Source: Opitutaceae bacterium (lineage in GTDB: Bacteria > Verrucomicrobiota > Verrucomicrobiia > Opitutales > Opitutaceae). From it: a stretch of DNA of 21,727 nt. This document shows, one piece after another, positions 1 to 7,668 of the stretch (position 1 is the first letter of the stretch; every line of letters begins with the position of its first letter). The notes under the pieces are model-generated. The model had not been told where the DNA came from. It saw only the letters and a list, made by a program, of their open reading frames with translations, and did not search any database. A program made the position numbers and the translations under genes. The stretch covers positions 1 through 21,727 of the forward strand of contig JAPOIC010000006.1 in NCBI GenBank assembly GCA_029979145.1. The letters run 5' to 3'.

Positions 1-46
1 GCGTATATTTGTGGAGAGGAGTCGGCTATGATAGAGAGCATAGAGG

Positions 47-130
47 GCAAAAGGGGGGATTCGAACCCCCGGTAGGTTTCCCTACACCCGCTTTCCAAGC
101 GAGCGCGATAGACCACTCTGCCACCTCTCC
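47..130 (-). tRNA. tRNA-Ser (anticodon GGA), acceptor stem atypical
   Basis: Read on the minus strand from 130, the 5' acceptor strand GGAGAGG is followed by TG and a D-arm. The anticodon arm CTCGC-TTGGAAA-GCGGG has anticodon GGA (serine, UCC). A long variable arm GTAGG-GAAA-CCTAC marks a class II tRNA. The T-arm is GGGGG-TTCGAAT-CCCCC. The 7 nt after the T-arm (CTTTTGC) pair poorly with the 5' strand: one G-G mismatch, two G-U pairs, a C discriminator and no CCA. A perfect CCTCTCC complement lies 34 nt further on (minus strand, 19 to 13). The D-stem also has an A-C mismatch. The core is clearly serine-type, but the 3' end is uncertain and the gene may be degenerate or interrupted. It diverges from nuoB. 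Confidence 0.72.
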
Positions 131-265
131 GGGTTGCCCGTCGGGCCGGCCAAAACGGTCGGTCCGCGGTTGAGCGAGGGGAGAGAAAAGCGGCTCCCGG
201 CGGCCCGGGTCAATGGCAAATCCGCGCGGTTTTTTTGCACGCGCAACTTTTTTGGAAAATGCCAC

Positions 266-293
266 TTGCACGACTTGGAGCGGACCGTAACCC
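266..293 (+). promoter_or_regulatory. Weak candidate promoter for the nuo operon
   Basis: TTGCAC at 266-271 resembles a -35 box. A poor -10 candidate, TAACCC, lies 16 bp downstream at 288-293. This is the best pair I can see in the ~200 bp between the divergent tRNA and nuoB. The match is weak and the real promoter may be elsewhere in 131-333. Nothing else in that interval looks like a gene. Confidence 0.2.
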
Positions 294-333
294 TCAAAGG
301 GATTCCGTTCATCACGAACCGTCCCCTTTGTCC

Positions 334-843
334 ATGGTATCTTCCAACACAGAACTGGCCTACAACAGCAAGGTGGAGGGCGAGGCCATCGTCACCCGCG
401 CTGATGCGGTCATCAATTGGATCCGCAACAACTCCATGTGGCCCATGCCCATGGGGCTCGCGTGCTGTGCCATCGAGCTCATGGCGACGGCGTCGTCGCG
501 CTTCGATATCGCCCGCTTCGGCGCCGAAGTCATGCGTTTCTCCCCCCGGCAGGCCGACTGCATGATCGTGGCCGGCACCGTGACCTACAAGATGGCCTCC
601 TCGCTGCGCCGCATCTATGACCAGATGGCTGCGCCGAAATGGGTTATTGCCATGGGAGCCTGCGCCTCCTCCGGCGGCATGTATCGCAGCTATGCGACGC
701 TGCAGGGAGTGGACCGCATCGTGCCGGTCGACGTCTACATCAGCGGTTGCCCGCCGCGCCCGGAGGCCTTGCTCGACGCCTTGATGAAGCTTCAGGCCAA
801 GGTCGGCAAGGAACGCTCCGCCAAGACCCTCTTGACCGCCTGA
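334..843 (+). CDS. nuoB: NADH-quinone oxidoreductase subunit B
   Basis: NuoB carries cluster N2, the last Fe-S centre of complex I, which hands electrons to quinone at the junction of the peripheral and membrane arms. The four ligand cysteines are in family positions: the adjacent pair C44-C45 in GLACCAIEL, C110 in GACASSGG and C139 in SGCPPRP. The chosen ATG gives 169 residues, normal for NuoB. An in-frame start 99 bp upstream would add a basic, non-conserved extension, so I reject it. There is no Shine-Dalgarno sequence; the start context is gtccATGg. This is the first gene of the operon, where most bacteria have nuoA before it. nuoC follows after 19 bp. Identification is secure from the motifs. 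Confidence 0.96.
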   Translation: MVSSNTELAYNSKVEGEAIVTRADAVINWIRNNSMWPMPMGLACCAIELMATASSRFDIARFGAEVMRFSPRQADCMIVAGTVTYKMASSLRRIYDQMAAPKWVIAMGACASSGGMYRSYATLQGVDRIVPVDVYISGCPPRPEALLDALMKLQAKVGKERSAKTLLTA

Positions 844-862
844 GCCCCCGGAATCCGCGCCC

Positions 863-1498
863 ATGTCCGCCCCCGCCTCCGCCGATCCCACGGCCGCGAT
901 CCAAGCCAAGTTTTCCGCGGTCACGCCGCGCCCCAGCCTCGACCACCCGGCGCTCGACGTGCCCGCGTCCGACCTGCTGGCCGTGCTCCAGACGCTGCGC
1001 GACGAACACGGTTTCGACATGCTGGTCGACGTGACCGCCGTCGACTGGGCCGAGGGCGCCAACCCGCGGTTCACCGCCGTCTTCCATCTTTATTCCACTA
1101 CGGGCCACGCCTACGTCCGCGTGGCCGCGGCCTGCATCGGCGGCGACGACGCCCCTTCGGTGCCCAGCGCCACGGGTCTCTGGCCGGCGGCCGACTGGCA
1201 CGAGCGCGAGACCTACGACATGTTCGGCATCCGCTTCGAGGGTCACCCCGACCTGCGCCGCATCCTCATGTGGGAGGGCTACCCCTACCACCCGCTGCGC
1301 AAGGAGTTCCCCCTCGCCGGCATCGAGACCGAGTTGCCCGACCCCGAGGTCGCCGCGGAGACCAATGCCAAGGTCAAGCCCGCCCCGATGGCCGGCGGAC
1401 CGTTCGTCGCCTCCAGCGGCGAGATGAACCTGACCGAGGCCGAGCCCCGCGCCAAGGACGAGAGCTGGAACGAAGCCAGCGAGAAACCCGGAGCCTGA
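863..1498 (+). CDS. nuoC: NADH-quinone oxidoreductase subunit C (30 kDa)
   Basis: NuoC is a peripheral-arm scaffold of complex I that packs against NuoD near the quinone site. The family signature is clear: the WHERETYDMFGI stretch around residues 112-123, followed by HPDLRRILMWEGY and the YHPLRKEFPL box. It is 211 residues and separate from NuoD, unlike the NuoCD fusion of E. coli. After the conserved core, about 55 residues form an acidic, proline-rich tail with PMAGGPF and EPRAKDESW. I recall similar tails in related NuoC proteins but did not check. The start context is gcgcccATG, without a Shine-Dalgarno sequence. nuoD begins 6 bp after the stop, so the two are probably co-translated. Confidence 0.95.
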   Translation: MSAPASADPTAAIQAKFSAVTPRPSLDHPALDVPASDLLAVLQTLRDEHGFDMLVDVTAVDWAEGANPRFTAVFHLYSTTGHAYVRVAAACIGGDDAPSVPSATGLWPAADWHERETYDMFGIRFEGHPDLRRILMWEGYPYHPLRKEFPLAGIETELPDPEVAAETNAKVKPAPMAGGPFVASSGEMNLTEAEPRAKDESWNEASEKPGA

Positions 1499-1504
1499 CC
1501 CACG

Positions 1505-2731
1505 ATGGCCACTGAATTTGCCTTCCCTGACGCCGCGGCGAAGAACGCCTCCGGTGAATTTGAGACCGAGAAGATGTCGCTCTCCATGGGCCCCTCGCAC
1601 CCGTCGACCCACGGCGTGCTGCGCGTCCAGATGGAACTCGACGGCGAGGTCGTCACCAAGGCCGAGCCCGTCATCGGCTACCTGCATCGCGGCGACGAGA
1701 AGATCGCCGAGAACATGACCTACAACCAGTTCGTGCCCTACACGGACCGGTTGGACTACCTCGCGCCGCTCGCCAACAACATGGCCTACGCCATCGCGGT
1801 GGAAAAGCTCGCCAAGCTCGAGGTGCCCGCGCGCTGCCAGGCGATCCGCGTGATCACCGCGGAAATGGCCCGCATCTCCGCCCACCTCCTCGGCCTCGGC
1901 GCCTTCGGCATCGATACCGGCGCGTGGACGGTGTTCATGTATGCGTTCACCGAGCGTGAGAAGCTCTACAAGCTTTTCGAGGAGCTCACCGGCGCGCGCT
2001 TCACCACCAGCTACACCCGCATCGGTGGCGTCGCCCGCGACGTGCCCGAGGGCTGGAACGATCGCGTCAACGCGTTCTGCGATCAATTCCTGCCGATCCT
2101 CGAGGAGATTCTCGCGCTCCTCACCCGCAACAAGATCTTCATGGACCGCACGGTCGGCGTCGGCGTCATCTCGAAGGAGGACGCGATCGCCTACGGCCTC
2201 ACCGGCCCGAACCTGCGCGGTTCAGGCGTCGCGATGGACCTCCGCAAGGACCGGCCCTACAGCGGCTACGAGCAATACGAGTTCGACGTGCCCTTGGGCA
2301 CGACCGGCGATTCCTACGACCGCTACCTCGTGCGCGGCGAAGAAATGCGCCAGTCCGTCCGCATCATCAAACAGGCCATCGCCGCGTTCCCCGCGGGCGA
2401 CTGGTATGCCAAGGACGCGCGCAAGATCTTCGCCCCGCCTAAGGACAAGATCCTCACCTCGATGGAGGAGCTGATCCAAAACTTCATGATCGTCACCGAG
2501 GGCCCGCAGATGCCCGCCGGCGAGGTCTACTTCGAGGCCGAAAACCCGAAGGGCGCGCTCGGTTTCTACATCGTCAGCCAGGGCGGCGGCGTGCCTTACC
2601 GCCTGAAGATCCGCGCCCCGTCGTTCTGCAATCTCTCCATCCTGCCCAAGGTCTGCGCCGGCGCGATGGTGTCGGACGTCGTCTCGATCCTCGGCTCCCT
2701 CGACTTCGTGATGGGGGAGTGCGACCGCTGA
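1505..2731 (+). CDS. nuoD: NADH-quinone oxidoreductase subunit D (49 kDa)
   Basis: NuoD forms most of the quinone-binding chamber of complex I together with NuoB and is homologous to [NiFe]-hydrogenase large subunits. The chamber histidine region SMGPSHPSTHGV is at residues 27-38, with H32 and H36. GYLHRGDEKIAE and the PYTDRLDYL segment (Y79), which belong to the quinone pocket, follow. The protein ends in GSLDFVMGECDR, the typical NuoD C-terminus, at the usual length of 408 residues. A GGAG about 11 bp upstream of the ATG could be a marginal ribosome site. The next gene, nuoE, is separated by an unusually long gap that holds a palindromic repeat. Confidence 0.97.
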   Translation: MATEFAFPDAAAKNASGEFETEKMSLSMGPSHPSTHGVLRVQMELDGEVVTKAEPVIGYLHRGDEKIAENMTYNQFVPYTDRLDYLAPLANNMAYAIAVEKLAKLEVPARCQAIRVITAEMARISAHLLGLGAFGIDTGAWTVFMYAFTEREKLYKLFEELTGARFTTSYTRIGGVARDVPEGWNDRVNAFCDQFLPILEEILALLTRNKIFMDRTVGVGVISKEDAIAYGLTGPNLRGSGVAMDLRKDRPYSGYEQYEFDVPLGTTGDSYDRYLVRGEEMRQSVRIIKQAIAAFPAGDWYAKDARKIFAPPKDKILTSMEELIQNFMIVTEGPQMPAGEVYFEAENPKGALGFYIVSQGGGVPYRLKIRAPSFCNLSILPKVCAGAMVSDVVSILGSLDFVMGECDR

Positions 2732-2846
2732 ACTCAACGCCAAGCCGCCAAGACCAAACCAAGCTCCGCCAAGCACCTTGTTTTTCTCACCGCCTTTGCG
2801 AATTTTCGCGCCCTTGGCGCCTTCGCACTTCCTCTGAATCCGCTAG
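2732..2846. repeat. Imperfect palindromic repeat with cgccaag-type units, copy 1
   Basis: This 115-bp gap between nuoD and nuoE has a left part with repeated cgccaag / ccaag units (about 2737-2777). Its right part has complementary units: ctttgcg, then cgcgcccttggcgccttcgc (about 2793-2826). The two halves could fold into an imperfect hairpin in the transcript. The right half closely resembles the gap at 4682-4803, so this is a repeated element and not random spacer. I see no open reading frame or promoter in it. It could act as a processing or stability element, or be a REP-like dispersed repeat. Confidence 0.7.
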
Positions 2847-3332
2847 ATGAATCTCAAACTTGAAACGCTCTCCCGCATCGACGAGGTGATCACGCATTAC
2901 CCGCAAAAGCGCAGCGCCACGCTTCCGCTCCTGCACCTCATTCAGGAAGACATCGGTTATCTGCCGCCCGAGACCACTGAGTGGGTCGCGGCCAAGCTCG
3001 AGATCCAGCCGATCAACGTTTACGAGGTGATCACGTTTTACCCGATGTTCCGCCAGAAGCCGATCGGCCGGCGGCACATCCGCGTCTGCCGCACGCTCTC
3101 CTGTGCGCTCAACGGCGGCTACAAGACCTGCGACGCGCTCAAGCAGGAGTTCAACACCGGCCTCAACGAGGTCTCGCCCGACGGCGAGGTGACCGTCGAG
3201 TTCGTCGAGTGTCTCGCCAGCTGCGGCTCCGGACCGGTCGTCATGGTGGACGACGAGCTGCACGAGCACGTCGACGCCGCCAAGGCGAAGCAGCTCGCCG
3301 CCCAGATCAAAGCCGAAGCCGCCCAACGCTGA
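2847..3332 (+). CDS. nuoE: NADH-quinone oxidoreductase subunit E (24 kDa)
   Basis: NuoE is a thioredoxin-like [2Fe-2S] protein (cluster N1a) that caps NuoF in the NADH-oxidising module. The cluster ligands are visible as C81 and C86 (CRTLSC) and C122 and C126 (CLASC), the standard spacing. Before them sits the conserved helical part with LPLLHLIQEDIGYLP and INVYEVITFYPMF. Length is normal at 161 residues. The ATG lies in cgctagATGaat without a recognisable ribosome site. It is preceded by a palindromic repeat element. nuoF starts 5 bp after the stop, which fits tight coupling of the N-module genes. Confidence 0.96.
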   Translation: MNLKLETLSRIDEVITHYPQKRSATLPLLHLIQEDIGYLPPETTEWVAAKLEIQPINVYEVITFYPMFRQKPIGRRHIRVCRTLSCALNGGYKTCDALKQEFNTGLNEVSPDGEVTVEFVECLASCGSGPVVMVDDELHEHVDAAKAKQLAAQIKAEAAQR

Positions 3333-3337
3333 CCGCC

Positions 3338-4681
3338 ATGCCCGAACAACGACGCATCATTTTCCAGCACATCGACGAGGCCGGCTACTCGAACGACATC
3401 GATTGCTACATCCGCCACGGCGGTTACGAGACCCTGAAGAAGTCCGTCACGCAAAAGCCCGAGGACCTGCGCGAGGAGGTCAAGAAGTCCGGCCTGCGCG
3501 GCAGCGGCGGCGCCGGTTTCCCCTGTGGCGTGAAGTGGAGCTTGGTCGACCGCAAGTCGGGCAAGCCCATTTACCTGATCGTCAACGCCGACGAGTCCGA
3601 GCCCGGCACCTTTAAGGACCGCTACATCATTCATCAGGACCCGCACCAGTTGATCGAGGGCACGATGATCTCGTGCTTCGCTAACAACGTGAAGCAGGCC
3701 TACATCTATATCCGCGGCGAATTCCCGCACGGCGCGCGCATCCTGGAGAAAGCCATCCAAGAGGCCCGCGACAAGAACCTCGTCGGCGCCAACATCCTCG
3801 GCACCGACTACTCCTGCGACATCTTCGTGCACCGCGGTGCCGGCGCCTACATCTGCGGCGAGGAGACCGGCCTGATCGAGTCGCTCGAGGGCAAACGCGC
3901 CAACCCGCGCATCAAGCCCCCGTATTTCCCCGCGGTCCTCGGCCTCTACCAGTGCCCGACGATCGTGAACAACGTCGAGACGCTCTGCCATGTGAAGCAC
4001 ATCATTGGCATGGGCGGCGACGAATACGCGAAGATCGGCACCGCCGGCAACACCGGCACCCGCATCTTCTGCGTCTCCGGCCACGTCAAGAAGCCCGGTT
4101 ACTACGAGTTCGAGTGCGGCAAGATCACGATGGGCCAGCTGCTCAACGAAGTTTGCGGCGGACCGCGCGACGGCCGCACCTTCAAGGCCGTCATCCCCGG
4201 CGGCTCCTCCGCCAAGATCCTGAAGTTCGGCGAACGTTTCAAGGGCAAGACCCGCGCCGGCGCCGAATACGATTGGGGCGTCGAGGACGTGCCGATGGAT
4301 TTCGATTCGCTCGCCATGATCGGCACGATGGGCGGCTCCGGTGGCGTCATCGTCATGGACGACTCGGTCAACATGGTCGAGGCCCTCGCCAACATCAACG
4401 CGTTCTACTCCCACGAGTCCTGCGGCCAGTGCACCCCCTGCCGCGAAGGCTCGCTGTGGATGAAGAAAATTTCCTCCCGCATGGTGCATGGCGTCGCGCG
4501 CAAGGAAGACGCCGCGCTCCTCAAGGGCGTCGCCGACCAGATCCCCGGCCGCACCATCTGCGCCTTCGGCGAAGCCTGCTCGTGGCCGACCCAGAGCTTC
4601 CTCGCCAAGTTCAAGGACGAGTTCGAGGGCTACGCCGAGACCAAGCAATCCAAGCCCGCCGACGCCCTGAACCTCGTTTGA
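3338..4681 (+). CDS. nuoF: NADH-quinone oxidoreductase subunit F (51 kDa, FMN/NADH-binding)
   Basis: NuoF oxidises NADH at FMN and passes electrons to cluster N3. Visible motifs are the glycine-rich GSGGAGFPCGVKW (about 54-66), where the usual threonine is cysteine; NADESEPGTFKDR, the NADH/FMN contact; and GAGAYICGEETGL with IESLEGKRANPR. The C-terminal [4Fe-4S] ligands are C362, C365 and C368 (SCGQCTPCREG) and C408 (TICAFGEA). The frame is open for a further 119 codons upstream, but that stretch overlaps nuoE and has shadow composition. The ATG five bases after the nuoE stop gives a normal 447 residues. Its context is gaccgccATG, without a Shine-Dalgarno sequence. Confidence 0.97.
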   Translation: MPEQRRIIFQHIDEAGYSNDIDCYIRHGGYETLKKSVTQKPEDLREEVKKSGLRGSGGAGFPCGVKWSLVDRKSGKPIYLIVNADESEPGTFKDRYIIHQDPHQLIEGTMISCFANNVKQAYIYIRGEFPHGARILEKAIQEARDKNLVGANILGTDYSCDIFVHRGAGAYICGEETGLIESLEGKRANPRIKPPYFPAVLGLYQCPTIVNNVETLCHVKHIIGMGGDEYAKIGTAGNTGTRIFCVSGHVKKPGYYEFECGKITMGQLLNEVCGGPRDGRTFKAVIPGGSSAKILKFGERFKGKTRAGAEYDWGVEDVPMDFDSLAMIGTMGGSGGVIVMDDSVNMVEALANINAFYSHESCGQCTPCREGSLWMKKISSRMVHGVARKEDAALLKGVADQIPGRTICAFGEACSWPTQSFLAKFKDEFEGYAETKQSKPADALNLV

Positions 4682-4803
4682 CCTTTTGAAACGCCAAGAC
4701 GCGAAGACTGCAAAGATGACGCCAAGCCCAGCACCCGCCCAATTCACTTTGCGCAATCTTGGCGCCCTTGGTGCTTTCGCGTTTTAATTCTGTAATTTCC
4801 GCA
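4682..4803. repeat. Imperfect palindromic repeat with cgccaag-type units, copy 2
   Basis: This 122-bp gap lies between nuoF and nuoG. The left part (about 4690-4728) strings together acgccaag, acgcgaag, tgcaaag and acgccaag. The right part (about 4746-4785) has the complementary series ctttgcg, cttggcg, cttggtg and ctttcgcg, so the halves can pair imperfectly. It resembles the nuoD/nuoE gap in both order and sequence. The presence of two copies in one operon, exactly where spacing is relaxed, suggests inserted dispersed repeats or an RNA-level element. No gene is seen inside. Confidence 0.72.
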
Positions 4804-6501
4804 ATGATCCAGCCTGCCAAACCCGACCTCGTCACCGTCAACATCGACGGCAAGGAGATCGCCGTGCCCAAGGGCACGAACGTGATCGAGGCTGCGCGCC
4901 AGCTCGGCGTCGACGTCCCGCATTACTGCTATCACCCGAAGCTCACCGTCGCGGGCAATTGCCGCATGTGCCTCATCGAAATGGGCATGCCGGCCGTCGA
5001 TCCCGCCACGAAGGCGCCGATCATGGATCCCGCCACCGGGAAGCAGAAGATCAACTGGATCCCGCGCCCGCAGATCGGCTGTGGCACCAACGCGATGCCG
5101 GGCCTGCACATCAAGACCACCTCGCCGATGGTGAAGGAGGCCCGCGAGGGCGTGATGGAGTTTCTCCTCATCAATCACCCGCTCGACTGCCCGATCTGCG
5201 ACCAGGCCGGCGAGTGCAAGCTGCAGGAGCAGGCCACCGGCTACGGCCGCGGCTACTCGCGCTTCATCGAGGAAAAGAACGTGAAGCCCAAGCGCACCCG
5301 CCTCGGGCCCCGCGTCACGCTCGACGACGAGCGCTGCATCCTCTGCTCGCGCTGCATCCGCTTCTCCCGCGAGATCGCCAAGGACGACGTCCTCGGCTTC
5401 GTCGACCGCGGCAGCTACTCGACGCTCACTTGCTTCCCCGGCAAGGAGCTCGCCAATAATTACTCGCTCAACACCGTCGATATCTGCCCGGTCGGCGCGC
5501 TCACCAGCACCGACTTCCGGTTCAAGATGCGCGTCTGGTTCCTCAAGCAGACGCCGTCGATCGACACCGAGTCCTCCGTCGGCGCCAACACCACCGTGTG
5601 GTCCCGCGAGGGCGTCATCTACCGCATCACGCCGCGCCAGAATGACGGCGTGAACGACACGTGGATGACCGACAGCGGCCGTCTCCTCTACAAGCAAGTC
5701 CAGGCCGCCGACCGCCTCAAGGGCGTCAAGGTCGAGGGTCAGGACAGCTCGCTCGAGATCGCGGCCAACACCGTCGCGCAGCTCGCTTCCGCCGGCGGCG
5801 TCGCCGTCGTGGGTTCCGGCCGCAGCTCGGTCGAGGAACAGTTCCTTGCCAAGAAGCTCGCCGCCGCGCTCAAGGCCTCCGTTTCGCTGGTCAGCCGGGT
5901 GGGGGAGGGCGATGGCCTTCTGCTCTCCGCCGACCGCAATCCCAACGTGCGCGGCGCGCTCGTCACGGGTCTCGTCTCCGCCCTGCCGGAAGCCAAGCTC
6001 TCGGCCCTCGCGGCCGACATCGAAGCCGGCAAGATCAAGACCGTCGTCTCAATCGGCGAAGACCTCGCCGCCGCCGGTCTCGCCGCGGCCCAGCTCGCGA
6101 AGGTCGCGATCGTCTACCTAGGCACCAATGCCAACGCCACCAGCGAGGCCGCTAAGGTGCTGATCCCGACACTTACCGTTTTTGAAAAGTCCGGCACGCT
6201 GGTGAACCAGCAGTTCCGCATCCAGAAGTTCGCCAAGGCCGTCCCCGGTCCCGCGGGCACGAGCGACGACCTCGCGGTCCTCGCCAAGCTCGTCGCCGCC
6301 GCGGGTGGCGGCAACGTCCCCGGTGATCTCGCCGGCGTCTGGACCGCGCTCGCCGCCGAGGTGCCTGCGCTCGGCACCATGACCTGGCGGAACCTCCCCG
6401 CCGACGGCCTCCTGCTCGACGCCACGCCGTTCGCCACCTTGCCCTTTGCCGAGGGCGAGACGCTGCACTTCAAGCCGGCTACCGCCGCCGCCACCGCCTG
6501 A
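4804..6501 (+). CDS. nuoG: NADH-quinone oxidoreductase subunit G (75 kDa), short form without N7 ligands
   Basis: NuoG relays electrons through Fe-S clusters in the NADH module. The N-terminal [2Fe-2S] ligands are C42, C53, C56 and C93; the last is spaced further than usual by a proline-rich insert. The His-Cys [4Fe-4S] site is H125, C129, C132 and C138. A further [4Fe-4S] site is C178, C181, C184 and C228 (DICPVGAL). At the start of the molybdopterin-oxidoreductase-like domain, the segment at 250-262 (TPSIDTESSVGAN) has no cysteines, so cluster N7 is absent. The C-terminal domain is small and alanine-rich, giving 565 residues against the 680-900 common for NuoG. The ATG at 4804 is preferred over an upstream in-frame ATG (4759) inside the repeat element. 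Confidence 0.94.
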   Translation: MIQPAKPDLVTVNIDGKEIAVPKGTNVIEAARQLGVDVPHYCYHPKLTVAGNCRMCLIEMGMPAVDPATKAPIMDPATGKQKINWIPRPQIGCGTNAMPGLHIKTTSPMVKEAREGVMEFLLINHPLDCPICDQAGECKLQEQATGYGRGYSRFIEEKNVKPKRTRLGPRVTLDDERCILCSRCIRFSREIAKDDVLGFVDRGSYSTLTCFPGKELANNYSLNTVDICPVGALTSTDFRFKMRVWFLKQTPSIDTESSVGANTTVWSREGVIYRITPRQNDGVNDTWMTDSGRLLYKQVQAADRLKGVKVEGQDSSLEIAANTVAQLASAGGVAVVGSGRSSVEEQFLAKKLAAALKASVSLVSRVGEGDGLLLSADRNPNVRGALVTGLVSALPEAKLSALAADIEAGKIKTVVSIGEDLAAAGLAAAQLAKVAIVYLGTNANATSEAAKVLIPTLTVFEKSGTLVNQQFRIQKFAKAVPGPAGTSDDLAVLAKLVAAAGGGNVPGDLAGVWTALAAEVPALGTMTWRNLPADGLLLDATPFATLPFAEGETLHFKPATAAATA

Positions 6502-6506
6502 ACGCC

Positions 6507-7658
6507 ATGATCGAATTCTGGTCTACCCTCCATCCGCTCGTGCAAGGCGTCGTCAAGGGCCTCGCGGTCATCGCCGTGATCTTCCCGCTCGCCGGCGCGT
6601 GCTCGCTGGCCGAGCGCAAGGTTTCTGCTTGGATCCAGGGCCGCCCGGGTCCGAACCGCGCCATCGTGCCGTGGGTCGCGTGGATTCCGTTTGTCGGCAA
6701 GTTCCTCCAGCGCCTCGGCGTGTTTCACCTTTTGGCCGATGGCCTGAAGTTCCTCTTCAAGGAAGACCCGGTGCCGGGTCACGTGAACAAGTTCTACTTT
6801 TTCCTCGCACCGGCCGTGGCCCTGATCCCGGCGCTGACCACCGTCGTGGCCGTGCCCTTCGGCGCGTGGCTCGACGGCGAGACCGTGCAGCCGCTCATCC
6901 TCGCCAATGTCGACGTGGGCATCCTTGCCGTCTTCGCTGTGTCCTCGCTCGGCATTTACTCGCTGATCCTCGCCGGCTGGGCCTCGAACTCGAAGTATCC
7001 TTTCCTCGGCGGCGTGCGCGCCTCGGCCCAGCTCATCTCCTACGAGCTGTCGATGACACTCTCCGTCCTGCCCGTCTTCCTGTGGATCAACGCCCCCGGC
7101 ATGGACGGCTCGCTGGGCCTCACCCGCGTGGTGGAATTCCAGTCGCAATCCGGTTTCTGGGGTGGCGCGTGGTTCCTCTTCACCATGCCGCTGTGCGCGA
7201 TCATCTTTCTCATCGCACTCTTCGCCGAGACCAACCGTCATCCGTTTGACATGCCCGAGTCCGAGTCCGACCTCGTCGGCGGCTTCCACACGGAATACGG
7301 CGCCTTCAAGTGGTCGATCTTCTTCGTCGCGGAATACGCGCACATGATCATCGGCTCCGGCGTCTTCATCCTGCTGTTCCTCGGCGGCTGGAATCCCTTG
7401 CCGTGGGTCACGCTGGCCGACTTGGCCAACACGCTCGGCATCGCCGGCAACCCGCTGCTCACCGGCCTTGTTTCCATCGGCATCTTCCTCGGCAAGATCG
7501 TCGCCCTTATCTTCCTTTTCATGTGGGTGCGCTGGACGGTGCCGCGCTTCCGCTACGACCAGGTCATGAAGCTCGGCTGGCAAAAGCTGCTGCCGCTCGC
7601 GATCGCCAACCTGCTCGTCTACCTCGTCGCGATCGCGCTCCTGCAACCCAAACTCTGA
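6507..7658 (+). CDS. nuoH: NADH-quinone oxidoreductase subunit H
   Basis: NuoH is the membrane subunit that forms the quinone channel entrance and links the quinone site to the proton pumps. The signature AERKVSAWIQGRPGPNR is near residues 36-52, followed by LADGLKFLFKED. The acidic loop ETNRHPFDMPESESDLVGGFHTEY, split here only by description, and the EYAHM segment are typical. Several hydrophobic spans fit an eight-helix topology. At 383 residues it is longer than the E. coli protein, partly from extra residues (AIVPWVAWIPFVGKF) between GPNR and the LADG box. It starts 5 bp after nuoG in gaacgccATG. Identification is secure. Confidence 0.96.
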   Translation: MIEFWSTLHPLVQGVVKGLAVIAVIFPLAGACSLAERKVSAWIQGRPGPNRAIVPWVAWIPFVGKFLQRLGVFHLLADGLKFLFKEDPVPGHVNKFYFFLAPAVALIPALTTVVAVPFGAWLDGETVQPLILANVDVGILAVFAVSSLGIYSLILAGWASNSKYPFLGGVRASAQLISYELSMTLSVLPVFLWINAPGMDGSLGLTRVVEFQSQSGFWGGAWFLFTMPLCAIIFLIALFAETNRHPFDMPESESDLVGGFHTEYGAFKWSIFFVAEYAHMIIGSGVFILLFLGGWNPLPWVTLADLANTLGIAGNPLLTGLVSIGIFLGKIVALIFLFMWVRWTVPRFRYDQVMKLGWQKLLPLAIANLLVYLVAIALLQPKL

Positions 7659-7668
7659 TTTTCGCGCC

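Noticed and set aside
224..253. Hairpin GCGCG/CGCGC (224-228 with 240-244) followed by a run of six T, resembling a terminator upstream of nuoB
   Set aside because: Only a 5-bp stem with an 11-nt T-rich loop, and no upstream plus-strand gene to terminate; attenuation of nuoB is possible but unsupported.
235..333. 33-residue N-terminal extension of NuoB
   Set aside because: Not conserved in composition; the ATG at 334 gives the normal family length and start context.
3119..4756. Long minus-strand open frame antisense to nuoF (545 codons)
   Set aside because: Same composition artefact; NuoF motifs are complete on the plus strand.
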